A stretch of DNA of 64,000 nt from NCBI GenBank assembly GCA_035504415.1, contig DATJRY010000007.1, positions 1 to 64,000 on the forward strand, read 5' to 3'. The notes under the pieces were generated by a model that searched no databases, was not told the DNA's origin, and was given only the letters and a program-made list of their open reading frames with translations. The position numbers and the translations under genes were made by a program. The stretch is from Candidatus Sulfotelmatobacter sp. (lineage in GTDB: Bacteria > Vulcanimicrobiota > Vulcanimicrobiia > Vulcanimicrobiales > Vulcanimicrobiaceae). This document shows positions 52,729 through 63,820 of this stretch, piece by piece; position 1 is the first letter of the stretch; each line of letters begins with the position of its first letter.

Positions 52729-55704
52729 ATGGCAACCGGTAAGGTCAGAATTTTCGAGCTCGCCAAAGAGCTCGGCATGACGTCGAAGGACCTCGTCGCG
52801 CTCTTCGGGCGACTGGGTCTGGAGGCGAAGAACCAACTCAGCGTCGTCGAGCCGAAGGTCGCCGACCTGCTCCGCGCACAGCTCAAGGGGGCGAAAGCCG
52901 CTCCCAAGCCGGCTGCCGCGCCGGCCGCCGCCGCGTCGCCCGCGCCCGCTGCGGCCGTCTCCGCCCCGGCGGCCGCGCCGAAGGTCGCCGCGGCGCCGCC
53001 CGTCGCGCCGACCCCGCTCGCCGCGGACGCGTCGGATGAGGCCCTCGCGCCCGCCGCCAAGCCGGCCGCGAAGGCCAAGGCCACCGCGAAGCCTGCTAGG
53101 GCCGCCGCCGAGAGCCCGGCCGTCGCCGTGACGGCCGAGCCGGTCGCTGCCGTCGAGCCGTCGCCGGTCGCGGCGGTGCCCGAAGCGCCGCCCGAACCGC
53201 CGCCAGCGTCCGTCCCGGCCGCCCAACCCGCCCCCGAGCCGACCCCGGTCCCGCAGCTGCGGCCGGTCCCGCCGCCGGCGCCCGCGCGCCGTCCGGCCGC
53301 GCCGCAGCCCGGCCCGGCGACCCCGCAGCAGCCCGCCGCGCGTGCCGGCCAGCCGCCGTCCGCCGGCGCGCAGCGCCCCGGCGTCGCCCCGCGTCCCGGT
53401 CAGCCGGGCCCGTTGCCGCCCCGTCGCCCGCTGGCACCCAACGAGCCGGTGCCGACCCTGCGTCCGGTCCCCTCCGGTCAGTCGTCGATCCGGCCGCCGC
53501 AGCGCCCGCCGCAGCGGCCGCTCAACCCGCCGGCCGCCGGCGGCAACGGCCAGATCCCGGGCCGTCCCGGCGTCGCGCCGCGACCCGGCCAAGGTGGCCC
53601 CGGTCAGTACCAGCAGCCGCGCCCGGGCGCTCCCGGCACGCCCGGCGGTCCCGTCCCCGGTCGCCGTCCGGTCGGCAACGGCCCCTTCCGCCCGATCCCG
53701 GGCGCCCAAGCACCGGGCCCGCGTCCGTTCGGCCCGCGCCCCGGCGGCGGCGGTCCCCCGCTCACCCCGCAAGGCCCCAATCCGTCCACCGGTGCGCCCG
53801 GGGGACGCCCTGCCGCGCGCCGCGGCAGCCGCGAGGATCTCGAGGCCAAGAAGCAGCGCGAACAGGAGATGCTGCTCGAGAAGCGCCAGCGCAAGGGCGG
53901 TCCGCGTCTGGACCGCGACGGGCAGCCGGTGCAGAAGCTCGAGTCGATCGAGATCCCGGACGTGCTCACGGTGCAAGAGCTGGCGACCTCGATGATCGTC
54001 CCGGCCGCGGACGTCATCCGCGAGCTCATCCGCATGGGCACGATGGCGACGATCAACCAGAACATCAGCTCCGATCAGGCCATCGCGGTCGCGCGCAAGT
54101 TCGGGTTCAACGCGATCGTCAAGGAAGCCGGCGAGGAAGTCGTCGTCGAGCAGGAAGAGGACAAGCCGGAGATGCTGCAGCCGCGGCCGCCGGTCGTCAC
54201 CGTCCTCGGCCACGTCGACCACGGCAAGACCTCGCTGCTCGACAAGATCCGCTCCGCGTCGGTCGCGGCCGGTGAAGCCGGCGGCATCACGCAGAAGATC
54301 GGCGCGTACACCGTCTCGCAGAACGGGCGCGAGATCACCTTCATCGACACCCCGGGCCACGAAGCGTTCACGGCGATGCGCGCGCGTGGCGCCAAGGTTA
54401 CCGACGTCGCGATCCTGGTCGTGGCCGCCGACGACGGCGTCATGCCGCAGACGAAGGAAGCGATCTCGCACATCAAGGCCGCCGGCGTGCCGATCGTCGT
54501 CGCCATCAACAAGATGGACAAGGAAGACGCCCAGCCCGACCGCGTCAAGCAGCAGCTCACCGACGAAGGCCTCCAGCCGGTCGAGTGGGGCGGCAAGATC
54601 GAGATGGTCCCGGTCTCGGCGCGCACCGGCAACAACATCGATCAGCTGCTCGAGACCGTGCTGCTCGAAGCCGACTTGCGGGAGCTCAAAGCCAACCCGC
54701 ACCGGCGCGCCGCCGGCGTCGTCATCGAGTCCGCGCTCGACCGCGGTCGCGGTGCGGTCGCGACGGTGCTCGTGCAAAACGGCACGCTGCGCGTCGGTGA
54801 CGTCGTCGTCGTCGGACCGACCTACGGGAAGATCCGCGCGCTGATCGACGACAAGGGCAAGCAGACGAAGAAGGCCGGTCCCTCGATCCCGGTCGAGATC
54901 ATGGGCCTGGGCGAAGTCCCGTCCGCCGGCGACACGCTGATGGTCGTCTCCGACGAGAAGTCGGCGCGCGAAGCGGCCGCCAAACGCTCCACCAAGCGTC
55001 GCGACGTCCGCATGGCGGTCTCCACCGGCGGCGCGCGCGTCTCGCTCGAGACGTTCATGTCGATGCCGGCCGACGGCGGCCGCAAGACCCTCAACCTCGT
55101 GCTCAAGGCCGACGGCCAAGGCTCGGTCGAGGCGTTGCGTGCTCGCGTCGAAGGCCTCTCGACGGCCGAGGTCGACGTCCGCGTCATCCTCGCCGGCGTG
55201 GGCGGCATCACCGAGAACGACGTCAACCTCGCTTCGGCGTCGAGCGCGGTGCTGATCGGCTTCAACATTCGTCCCGACGAAGCGGTCAAACGCCTCGCCG
55301 AGTCGGAGCAGGTCGACCTGCGCTTCTACCAGGTCATCTACGACGTCGAGAACGACCTCAAGAAGGCCATGGTCGGGATGCTGGCGCCGAAGTTCCGCGA
55401 GATCGTGCTCGGTCGCGCGGAAGTGCGCGAGATCTTCAAGGTCTCGAAGGTCGGGACGATCGCCGGTTGCTACGTGCAGTCCGGCAAGATCACGCGCAAC
55501 GCCAAGGTCCGCGTCCTGCGCGATGCCGCCGTCGTGTTCGACGGGGAGATCGAGTCGCTGCGGCGCTTTAAGGACGACGTTCGCGAGGTTGCCGAAAACT
55601 TCGAGTGCGGCATCCAGGTGGCGAAGTTCGGCGACCTCAAGAACGGGGACGTCATCGAGGCGTGGACCTCGGAGCTCGTCGCGCCGGAGTTGCAGCCGGC
55701 GTAA
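52729..55704 (+). CDS. infB: Translation initiation factor IF-2
   Basis: 991 residues. A short N-terminal IF2_N ([25 protein letters not shown]), an approximately 350-residue Ala/Pro/Gly/Arg-rich linker, a second IF2_N ([23 protein letters not shown]) and a G domain with [28 protein letters not shown]. Domains II-IV follow. It positions initiator tRNA on the 30S subunit. AAGGA lies about 10 bp before the ATG. Confidence 0.96.
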   Translation: MATGKVRIFELAKELGMTSKDLVALFGRLGLEAKNQLSVVEPKVADLLRAQLKGAKAAPKPAAAPAAAASPAPAAAVSAPAAAPKVAAAPPVAPTPLAADASDEALAPAAKPAAKAKATAKPARAAAESPAVAVTAEPVAAVEPSPVAAVPEAPPEPPPASVPAAQPAPEPTPVPQLRPVPPPAPARRPAAPQPGPATPQQPAARAGQPPSAGAQRPGVAPRPGQPGPLPPRRPLAPNEPVPTLRPVPSGQSSIRPPQRPPQRPLNPPAAGGNGQIPGRPGVAPRPGQGGPGQYQQPRPGAPGTPGGPVPGRRPVGNGPFRPIPGAQAPGPRPFGPRPGGGGPPLTPQGPNPSTGAPGGRPAARRGSREDLEAKKQREQEMLLEKRQRKGGPRLDRDGQPVQKLESIEIPDVLTVQELATSMIVPAADVIRELIRMGTMATINQNISSDQAIAVARKFGFNAIVKEAGEEVVVEQEEDKPEMLQPRPPVVTVLGHVDHGKTSLLDKIRSASVAAGEAGGITQKIGAYTVSQNGREITFIDTPGHEAFTAMRARGAKVTDVAILVVAADDGVMPQTKEAISHIKAAGVPIVVAINKMDKEDAQPDRVKQQLTDEGLQPVEWGGKIEMVPVSARTGNNIDQLLETVLLEADLRELKANPHRRAAGVVIESALDRGRGAVATVLVQNGTLRVGDVVVVGPTYGKIRALIDDKGKQTKKAGPSIPVEIMGLGEVPSAGDTLMVVSDEKSAREAAAKRSTKRRDVRMAVSTGGARVSLETFMSMPADGGRKTLNLVLKADGQGSVEALRARVEGLSTAEVDVRVILAGVGGITENDVNLASASSAVLIGFNIRPDEAVKRLAESEQVDLRFYQVIYDVENDLKKAMVGMLAPKFREIVLGRAEVREIFKVSKVGTIAGCYVQSGKITRNAKVRVLRDAAVVFDGEIESLRRFKDDVREVAENFECGIQVAKFGDLKNGDVIEAWTSELVAPELQPA

Positions 55705-55721
55705 TGTCCGCGCGAGTGGCG

Positions 55722-55871
55722 GGCCGGCGCGGGGGCGACGTGCTCCCGCGGGGGACGTCCGCGTTTTCCCATCCCTGGGAAAACGCTACTCCCGCACGGC
55801 TCGCTCTCGCCCTCCGGGCTTCGCTCGCCGCTGCGAGGCCCCCGCGGGAGCACGTCGCCCCCGCGCCGGCC
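55722..55871. repeat. Foldback element with perfect 33-bp inverted arms
   Basis: Arm 55722-55754 is the exact reverse complement of 55839-55871. The 84-bp interior holds a second hairpin (GCGTTTTCCC 55761-55770 / GGGAAAACGC 55777-55786). It lies in the gap between infB and the next gene. It could be a MITE/REP-like mobile unit or a very strong transcript structure. Confidence 0.85.
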
Positions 55872-55894
55872 TGGCACGATCGGGGTCATACGTG

Positions 55895-56248
55895 ATGGCA
55901 CGTGCGGGCGTCGTCGACAACGTCGAGTTGCCGGCGGAGTACGAGCGGCTGTTGTTGCCTTCGTGGACGCGTGAGGGCGCGGAGCGCGAGCGCCGCGAGC
56001 TCGCCGCGCAGCGTCGGCGTCTGTATGTTGGGATTGCGGGCGCCGCCGGTTGGCCGATCGTTGCGGGCGCGTTGGCGCTGTATTTTCACCAGACGTACGA
56101 GCACGCGTTCTCTGCGCTGCACCTCTGGGTGGGAGTCGTTGTGCTGATCGTCAGCGCAGGCGCGTGGAGCTTTACGCGCTGGCGCAAGCGGCTGGCGGGG
56201 CCTCGCTGGTATGAGCGTGGCGCGGGGCAAGGGAACAAGGCGACATGA
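55895..56248 (+). CDS. Two-helix membrane protein of unknown function
   Basis: 117 residues. Basic cytoplasmic start (LLPSWTREGAERERRELAAQRRRLYVG) followed by helices AGAAGWPIVAGALALYF and LHLWVGVVVLIVSAGAWSFT and a basic tail. No family recognised. It is in the place between infB and rbfA where most genomes have no membrane gene, and its stop overlaps rbfA as ATGA. Confidence 0.65.
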   Translation: MARAGVVDNVELPAEYERLLLPSWTREGAERERRELAAQRRRLYVGIAGAAGWPIVAGALALYFHQTYEHAFSALHLWVGVVVLIVSAGAWSFTRWRKRLAGPRWYERGAGQGNKAT

Positions 56249-56598
56249 AGCAGCAGCGGCAGGCGCGGATCGATCATGAGATTCAGCGGGCGCTCGCCAA
56301 GATCATCAGCGAGGACCTCAAGGATCCGCGGCTGGGATTCGTGACGGTCGTGCGGTGCGAGATCACCCAGGACATGAAGCACTGCAAGGTGTTCGTGTCG
56401 ATCATCGGCGATCGGCACGTCGCGCGGCAGACGATGGATGCGCTCACGTCGGCGTCGCGGTTCTTGCGCGGGGAGCTGGGGAACGCGATCGACCTTCGGT
56501 ATACGCCGGAGCTGACGTTCGTCGAGGACCGGACGACGGAGAAGGCGATCGCGCTGCACAAGACGCTCGAGCGCGCCGCGAAGGTGATCGATGAGTAG
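56245..56598 (+). CDS. rbfA: Ribosome-binding factor A
   Basis: 117 residues: RIDHEIQRALAKIISEDLKDPRLGFVTVVRCEITQDMKHCKVFVSII and FLRGELGNAIDLRYTPELTFVEDRTTEKA. Acts in 16S maturation of the 30S subunit. Overlaps both neighbours. Confidence 0.95.
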   Translation: MKQQRQARIDHEIQRALAKIISEDLKDPRLGFVTVVRCEITQDMKHCKVFVSIIGDRHVARQTMDALTSASRFLRGELGNAIDLRYTPELTFVEDRTTEKAIALHKTLERAAKVIDE

Positions 56599-57580
56599 TA
56601 CCGCCGGGACGGTGGCTATCTCGAACACCACCGAACAGGTCGTCGCGGAGCTGCGGCGGCGTTCGTCGTTCGTGTTCGTCTCCCACGTGAAGCCCGACGG
56701 CGACACGCTTGGAGCGGGGCTCGCGCTCGGACTGGCGCTCAAGCAGCTGGGCAAGCGGATCGGGTACTTTCAGCAGGATCCGGTGCCGCGGAATCTGCGC
56801 TTTCTGCCGGATTCGCAGTTCGTGACGCGCGAGGTGCCGGCGGATTTGCCGGCCGACACGCTGTGGGTCTTCTGCGACATGAGCGACTTCACGCGGGCCG
56901 GCGAGTTCTTGCCGGCGATCGCGCGGGCGAACATGCTCGACATCGACCATCACCTGGGCAACTCGCACTTCGGCGCGCTCAACTACGTCATCCCGACCGA
57001 GGCTTCGACCGGGACCTGCGTGCTGCGGCTGCTGCACGCGCTCGAGGTCGAGATCACGCCGGACATCGCGACCTGCATCCTGACCACGATCATGACCGAC
57101 ACCGGCGCGTTCATGCACACCAACACGACGGCCGACGTGCTGCGGATGTCGGCGGAGATGATCGAGCTGGGGGCGGACAAGCCGCTCATCACCGAGGAGA
57201 TCTTCGCCAACAAGCGCTTCGCGGCGACCAAGCTGCTCGGGATGGCGCTCGAGCGCGCCGTGCTCGAGCAAGACGGGCGCTACTGCTGGACGTACGTCGA
57301 CCAGGCGATGCTGACGGCGGCGCACGCCGACGGCGAGGACACGGAAGAGATCGTGCAGCACCTGCGCGCCGTCGAGGGCGTCGAGGCGGCCGCGCTGTTC
57401 AAGGACTACGACGGCGCGGTGCGGGTCAGCTTGCGGTCGAGCGGTCGGATCAACGTCCAGGCGGCGGCGGTGACGCTGGGCGGCGGCGGACACTTCATGG
57501 CGTCGGGGCTCACCTACGAGGGCGCTTTGCCCGCCGCCATCGACGGCGTGCGCGCGGCGCTGAAAGCGCAGGGTTTGTGA
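56591..57580 (+). CDS. nrnA: Bifunctional oligoribonuclease/PAP phosphatase (DHH family)
   Basis: 329 residues. FVFVSHVKPDGDTLGAGLALGLAL carries the DGD metal motif, MLDIDHHLGNSHFG the DHH motif, and GGGGHFMASGLT the DHHA1 glycine motif. It degrades nanoRNA and 3'-phosphoadenosine-5'-phosphate, the former also ending the path of c-di-GMP breakdown. Overlaps rbfA by 8 bp. Confidence 0.93.
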   Translation: MSSTAGTVAISNTTEQVVAELRRRSSFVFVSHVKPDGDTLGAGLALGLALKQLGKRIGYFQQDPVPRNLRFLPDSQFVTREVPADLPADTLWVFCDMSDFTRAGEFLPAIARANMLDIDHHLGNSHFGALNYVIPTEASTGTCVLRLLHALEVEITPDIATCILTTIMTDTGAFMHTNTTADVLRMSAEMIELGADKPLITEEIFANKRFAATKLLGMALERAVLEQDGRYCWTYVDQAMLTAAHADGEDTEEIVQHLRAVEGVEAAALFKDYDGAVRVSLRSSGRINVQAAAVTLGGGGHFMASGLTYEGALPAAIDGVRAALKAQGL

Positions 57581-57606
57581 CGCGCTGCGCGCGCTGAGCG
57601 CACGAC

Positions 57607-58473
57607 GTGCTCGGGTTCGTCAACTTGTTCAAGCCGGCGGGGCCGACGTCGACGCAGTTCGGCGCGCGGCTGCGGCGGCTGTACCGCGACTCGGCGGAAA
57701 AGCTCGCCATCGGGCACCTCGGCACGCTCGATCCGCAGGCCTCCGGCGTGCTGCCGATCGCGCTGGGCAAAGCGACGCGGCTGCTGCCGCTCATTCGCGA
57801 CCGGCGCAAGGCGTACGTCTGCGCGCTGGTGCTCGGGCGGGCGACGACGACCGGCGACGCGACCGGCGAGACGCTGGTCGAGCGCGACGTGCCGCCCGAT
57901 CTCGACGCGCGGCTGGTCGCGGCGCTCCCGCGATTCACCGGGACGATCGCGCAGATTCCGCCGATGTACTCGGCGCTCAAACGCGACGGTAAGCGGCTCT
58001 ACGACCTCGCGCGAGCGGGTCAGAGCGTCGAGCGGCCGCCCCGCAACGTGACGCTCTACGCGTTGCAGCTGCTGGGGCGCGAGGGCGACGTCGTCCGCTT
58101 GCGCGTCGCGTGCAGCGAGGGGACGTACATTCGCACCTTGTGCGAAGACCTGGCCGCCGCGTGCGGCACGGTTGGGCACATGGGCGCGCTGCTGCGCGAG
58201 GCGTCGGGACCGTTCGTCCTCTCCGAGAGCCGGCTGCTCGAGGAGGTCGAGAGCGATCCGGCCGCCGCCCTGGTCTCGCCAGAACGCGTGATCCCGCTGC
58301 CCACCGTCGTGCTGGACGGGCGCCAGGCGGCGGACTTTCGGGCCGGACGCGTCGTGCCGCTCGAACAGCTGCCGGCCGAGACGCACGTCTTCGTGCGCGA
58401 CGGCGCGCGCACGCTGGTCGGCGTCGGCGAGACGGTCGGTGCGCTGCTCGCGCCGCGCAAGGTGTTCGTGTGA
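57607..58473 (+). CDS. truB: tRNA pseudouridine-55 synthase TruB
   Basis: 288 residues. GFVNLFKPAGPTSTQFG, IGHLGTLDPQASGVLPIALGKATRLL with the catalytic Asp, PPMYSALKRDGKRLYDLAR, and SEGTYIRTLCEDL. GTG start, 26 bp after nrnA. Confidence 0.94.
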   Translation: MLGFVNLFKPAGPTSTQFGARLRRLYRDSAEKLAIGHLGTLDPQASGVLPIALGKATRLLPLIRDRRKAYVCALVLGRATTTGDATGETLVERDVPPDLDARLVAALPRFTGTIAQIPPMYSALKRDGKRLYDLARAGQSVERPPRNVTLYALQLLGREGDVVRLRVACSEGTYIRTLCEDLAAACGTVGHMGALLREASGPFVLSESRLLEEVESDPAAALVSPERVIPLPTVVLDGRQAADFRAGRVVPLEQLPAETHVFVRDGARTLVGVGETVGALLAPRKVFV

Positions 58474-58495
58474 GCCCGGCGGAGAAGCAGCCGGC

Positions 58496-59416
58496 GTGAA
58501 GATCCATCACACGCTGCCCGAGCGCGCGCCCGAGCGCGCGCGCGTCGTCGCGGTCGGCTTCTTCGACGGCTTCCATCTCGGCCATCGCGCGATCGTCCGC
58601 GAGGCGCTGCGCGAGCGGCGCGCGGGCGAACGCAGCGCGGTACTGACGTTCCGCGAGCACCCCTCGGCCTTCTTGCGGCCCGGTCAGGAGCCGCCGATGA
58701 TCGCGACGCTCGAAGAGCGTGTCAACGCCTTCGCGCGCGCCGGCGTCGACGAAGCGTACGTGCTGGACTTCGACGCCTCGATCGCCTCGCTCACGCCGGC
58801 GCAGTTCCTGGACGACGTGCTGGTGGGGCGCATCGGCGCCCGCGCCATGGTGACCGGTGCCGGCTTTCGCTTCGGCAACAAACGCGCCGGTGACGTCCCG
58901 TTCGCGCACGCGCACATGGCCGCGAACGGGCGGCTCGCGATCGGCGTAACCAACACGCTGCTCGACGGCGAGCGCGTCTCCTCGACGCGCATTCGGGCCG
59001 CGATCCAGGCCGCCGACCTCGAGACCGCGGACCGGCTGCTGGGCGCGTCGTACACGCTGCGCGGCGCGGTCGCCTTCGGCGCCGGGCGCGGTCACGATCT
59101 CGGCTTCCCGACCGCCAACGTCGGCGTGCCGGCCAACAAGTTGTTGCCGCCCGACGGCGTCTATCGCATCACCGGGCGGCACGACGGCCGCGACTACCCG
59201 GGGCTGGTGTCGATCGGCACCAACCCGACCTTCGCGGGCACGGGCCGCACCGTCGAGGCGTGGCTGCTCGACTTCAACGGCTCGCTCTACGGCGAGGAGC
59301 TGGCCTTGCGCGACCTGCGCTTCGTGCGCGGCCAGCGGCGCTTCGACTCCGTCGACGACCTGGTCGCGCAGATGCGCGAAGACGCCTCGGGCGTCAAGTT
59401 CCCGACCGTCGTCTGA
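58496..59416 (+). CDS. ribF: Bifunctional riboflavin kinase/FAD synthetase
   Basis: 306 residues from GTG 58496 with GGAGAAG 8 bp upstream. The N-terminal FAD synthetase has VVAVGFFDGFHLGHRAIV and VSSTRIRAAI; the C-terminal kinase has GRGHDLGFPTANVG and PGLVSIGTNPTF. Makes FMN and FAD. Last gene of the rimP operon. Confidence 0.95.
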   Translation: MKIHHTLPERAPERARVVAVGFFDGFHLGHRAIVREALRERRAGERSAVLTFREHPSAFLRPGQEPPMIATLEERVNAFARAGVDEAYVLDFDASIASLTPAQFLDDVLVGRIGARAMVTGAGFRFGNKRAGDVPFAHAHMAANGRLAIGVTNTLLDGERVSSTRIRAAIQAADLETADRLLGASYTLRGAVAFGAGRGHDLGFPTANVGVPANKLLPPDGVYRITGRHDGRDYPGLVSIGTNPTFAGTGRTVEAWLLDFNGSLYGEELALRDLRFVRGQRRFDSVDDLVAQMREDASGVKFPTVV

Positions 59417-59524
59417 GCAGGCGAAGCCCGGCCTTCATCGCCCGTCGATTCGAGCCGGCTCGGGCCAGGGGCCTGCTCGGTCCGACGGCGCAACGCGTTC
59501 GCCCGGCGCGGCGTTGTTACGAAC

Positions 59525-60022
59525 GTGCACGTCCGTCGTTTTCTCGGTACCGCGCTGGCCGCGGCCGTCTCGTTTGCTCCCCTCGCCGCGCTCGCGGTGC
59601 CCCCGAGTGGGCAGCCCGCGCCCGCCTTCAGCGTGCCGACGCCGCAGGGGAAGAAGCTCGATCTGAGCACCCTGAAGGGCAAGCCCGTCTACCTCAACTT
59701 CTTCGCCTCGTGGTGCGGGCCGTGCAACGAGGAGGCGCCATCGATCGCCGACTTGCGCGCGAAGTACGCCAAGAGCGGCGTGCAGTTCGTCGGTATCGAC
59801 GAGCTCGACGGGAACGGCCAAGGCGCGGCCTTCGAGAAGAAGTATCACGATCCGTACGGCCTGGTCGGCATCGACGACTCGGGCGCGGTCGGCCACAGCT
59901 ACGGCGCGATCGCGATGCCCGTGCACGTCTTCATCGACCGCAAGGGCAACGTCGTCTACGCCCGTATGGGCGAGATGAACGCGGGCGAGATCGAAGCGCA
60001 GATCAAGAACGCGCTGAAGTAG
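59525..60022 (+). CDS. Exported thioredoxin-like (TlpA/ResA type) protein
   Basis: 165 residues from GTG 59525. Signal peptide ending ALAVP; thioredoxin fold with LNFFASWCGPCNEEAPSIADL (Cys-Gly-Pro-Cys) and AIAMPVHVFIDRKGNVVY with the cis-proline. A periplasmic thiol reductant or oxidant for protein or cytochrome maturation. It overlaps the convergent next gene by 20 bp. Confidence 0.9.
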   Translation: MHVRRFLGTALAAAVSFAPLAALAVPPSGQPAPAFSVPTPQGKKLDLSTLKGKPVYLNFFASWCGPCNEEAPSIADLRAKYAKSGVQFVGIDELDGNGQGAAFEKKYHDPYGLVGIDDSGAVGHSYGAIAMPVHVFIDRKGNVVYARMGEMNAGEIEAQIKNALK

Positions 60023-60572
60023 CGCACAGGTCGATGGCGGCCTTGGCGTCCATCTTCGCGTTGAGCCACAGACCGGCCAGGTCTTCCTTTTGCGCGTTGG
60101 CGAGCAGATCGTTCGCGCGGCGCGTATCGGGACTGCGTTTGGCGGTGCAGGCGGCGACGGCGCCGCGCGCTTGCGCGACCATCGCGTCGGCGTCGATCTG
60201 CGCCATGCTGTTGGCCGGATAGGTGTCGACGCGCGGGTGCTCGTTCGGCACCAGCGGGGCGATGGTCGGGATCGCCGTGGTCTGCGGCGTGTTGGCTTGA
60301 ATCATCGCGCGGATCGCCGAGGCTTGCGCGCCGTTGAGATCGCCGCTGCCGTAGCGCTGCAGGGCGACGGAGTAGTTCAGCGTGGCGGCCGACGCCGCTT
60401 GCGGGTTGGTCGCGGCGGCGCGCGCGATCGACATCATCGCGTTGAAGAGCAGCGTCGCGGTCGAGTTCGTCCCCGGCTGCGGCTGCGGCACGCGCGGGCC
60501 GATCGGCACCTGCGCGCCGGCGACGGCGGGCATCGCCAAGGCCAACAGCAACGCGGCGACGGGGCGTCTCAT
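60003..60572 (-). CDS. Secreted small protein of unknown function
   Basis: 189 residues. AAGGAG 3 bp before ATG; signal peptide MRRPVAALLLALAMPAVAGAQ. The mature part is Ala-rich and helical (NYSVALQRYGSGDLNGAQASAIRAMIQ, ANDLLANAQKEDLAGLWLNAKMDAKAAIDL) and reminds of a TPR-like fold. Family not recognised. Confidence 0.65.
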   Translation of the reverse strand: MRRPVAALLLALAMPAVAGAQVPIGPRVPQPQPGTNSTATLLFNAMMSIARAAATNPQAASAATLNYSVALQRYGSGDLNGAQASAIRAMIQANTPQTTAIPTIAPLVPNEHPRVDTYPANSMAQIDADAMVAQARGAVAACTAKRSPDTRRANDLLANAQKEDLAGLWLNAKMDAKAAIDLCATSARS

Positions 60573-60592
60573 GGTCTCCTTGTACCCTGCAA

Positions 60593-62554
<1,962 letters not shown>

Positions 62555-62597
62555 CGCACCGTACCTACCCGGCCGGTCGCGGCCCGGTTTCGAGCGC

Positions 62598-63326
62598 CTA
62601 CGGGGCGATGCGGTAGACGACCGTGACCGTCTGGCGGATCGAGAGGCTGCCGGGCTGGACGTTGGTCGGCACGTTGGCCTGATACGTGTCCGCCATCCGG
62701 AACGCGATCGGCTGCGGTTGATAGAAGACCGGCTGGCTGCCGATGGAGGCGATCCCCGTCAGCCGTACGTGGGCAGCCGCCGCGATCGCTTCGGCCTGGG
62801 CGGCCGCGTCGGCGACCGCGGCGGCTTGCGCGGTGCGTTCGACCGTCCGTTCGTCGCGGACGGTGAAGGCGACACCGTCGACGTTCGTGACGCCGGCCGC
62901 GACGCCGGCGTCGATCAGCGCGCCGACCTGGTTGACGTCGTCGGTCGTGGCCGAGACGTTGCGGGTCACCACGAAGCCGTAACGCTCGCCGGACTGCGGA
63001 TTCGGCACGGGCGGGCGCGGCTGGAAGGTGATCCCGAACGAGAGCGTACGCAGGCTGGGGCCGCGGACGCCGAGCGCGTCGAGCTTCGCCGCGAGCGCCG
63101 CGTAGGCGGCGTTGTTGGCCGAGGTCGCGGCGGCCGCGCGATCGTCGTTGGTGATGATGCCGAAGGTGACGATCGCCCGGTCGGGGGCGCGTTCGACGAC
63201 GCCGACGCCCGTCACCGAGAGCGTCGGCGCCGGCGGCGGCTCGGCCGCCGGGGCGGCGGCCGGCAGCGCGACGGCGAGCGCCAACGCCGGAACGGCCACG
63301 TGTGCGATGCGTGGGAAGCGTTTCAT
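62598..63326 (-). CDS. SIMPL domain (DUF541) exported protein
   Basis: 242 residues from ATG 63326 with GAGG upstream. Signal peptide ending PAAAPAAE; TLSVTGVGVVERAPDRAIVTFGI is the SIMPL domain start, followed by YGFVVTRNVSATTDDVNQVGALIDAGVAAGVTNVDGVAFTV. Such proteins (e.g. oxidative-stress-defence type YggE) are periplasmic or envelope proteins of unclear function. Confidence 0.9.
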   Translation of the reverse strand: MKRFPRIAHVAVPALALAVALPAAAPAAEPPPAPTLSVTGVGVVERAPDRAIVTFGIITNDDRAAAATSANNAAYAALAAKLDALGVRGPSLRTLSFGITFQPRPPVPNPQSGERYGFVVTRNVSATTDDVNQVGALIDAGVAAGVTNVDGVAFTVRDERTVERTAQAAAVADAAAQAEAIAAAAHVRLTGIASIGSQPVFYQPQPIAFRMADTYQANVPTNVQPGSLSIRQTVTVVYRIAP

Positions 63327-63451
63327 GTTCACCTCAACGGAGCGGGCAGGCGCCTCGTGCCCGTTTCGGGGCCGGGGTGCGGGGAATCCTAAGGAGCACC
63401 GGCGCCGATCCAAGCGCCACGAAACTCGAGGAGAAAGGCTACCGCGTCATC

Positions 63452-63715
63452 ATGAGTATCTTGAGCTGGTTGGTCGTCGGCCTGATCGCGGGGTTGCTCG
63501 CGAAATGGGTGGTGCCCGGCGAAGGGCCGGGGGGCATCCTGGGCGACATCGTCGTGGGCATCATCGGTGGGTTCATCGGCGGTTGGCTCTTCAACATGTT
63601 CGGCCATACCGGGCTGACCGGGATCAACATCTGGAGCATCGTCGTGGCCTTCGTCGGGGCCGTCATCCTGCTGTTCATCCTGCGCGCGATCAGCGGCCGC
63701 CGGGCGACCTACTGA
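63452..63715 (+). CDS. GlsB/YeaQ/YmgE family membrane protein
   Basis: 87 residues, Gly-rich with three membrane helices: LSWLVVGLIAGLLAKWVVPGEGPGGILGDIVVGIIGGFIGGWLF. A family of transglycosylase-associated/stress-induced inner-membrane proteins. GAGGAGAAAGG lies upstream of ATG 63452. Confidence 0.9.
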   Translation: MSILSWLVVGLIAGLLAKWVVPGEGPGGILGDIVVGIIGGFIGGWLFNMFGHTGLTGINIWSIVVAFVGAVILLFILRAISGRRATY

Positions 63716-63735
63716 CCGCGACACCCCTTCCCGCG

Positions 63736-63778
63736 GCAGGCGCCGCCCGGGCTTCCGGCGCGGCGCCTGCTGCTTTTG
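63736..63778 (+). terminator. Intrinsic terminator with T-run
   Basis: GCAGGCGCCGC (63736-63746) and GCGGCGCCTGC (63760-63770) form an 11-bp stem with a 13-nt loop, then TGCTTTTGT. It ends the GlsB-type transcript. Confidence 0.8.
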
Positions 63779-63820
63779 TCGGTAGGAGCCGTCCCCCCGG
63801 CCGCGCAACCCCTTCGCCCC

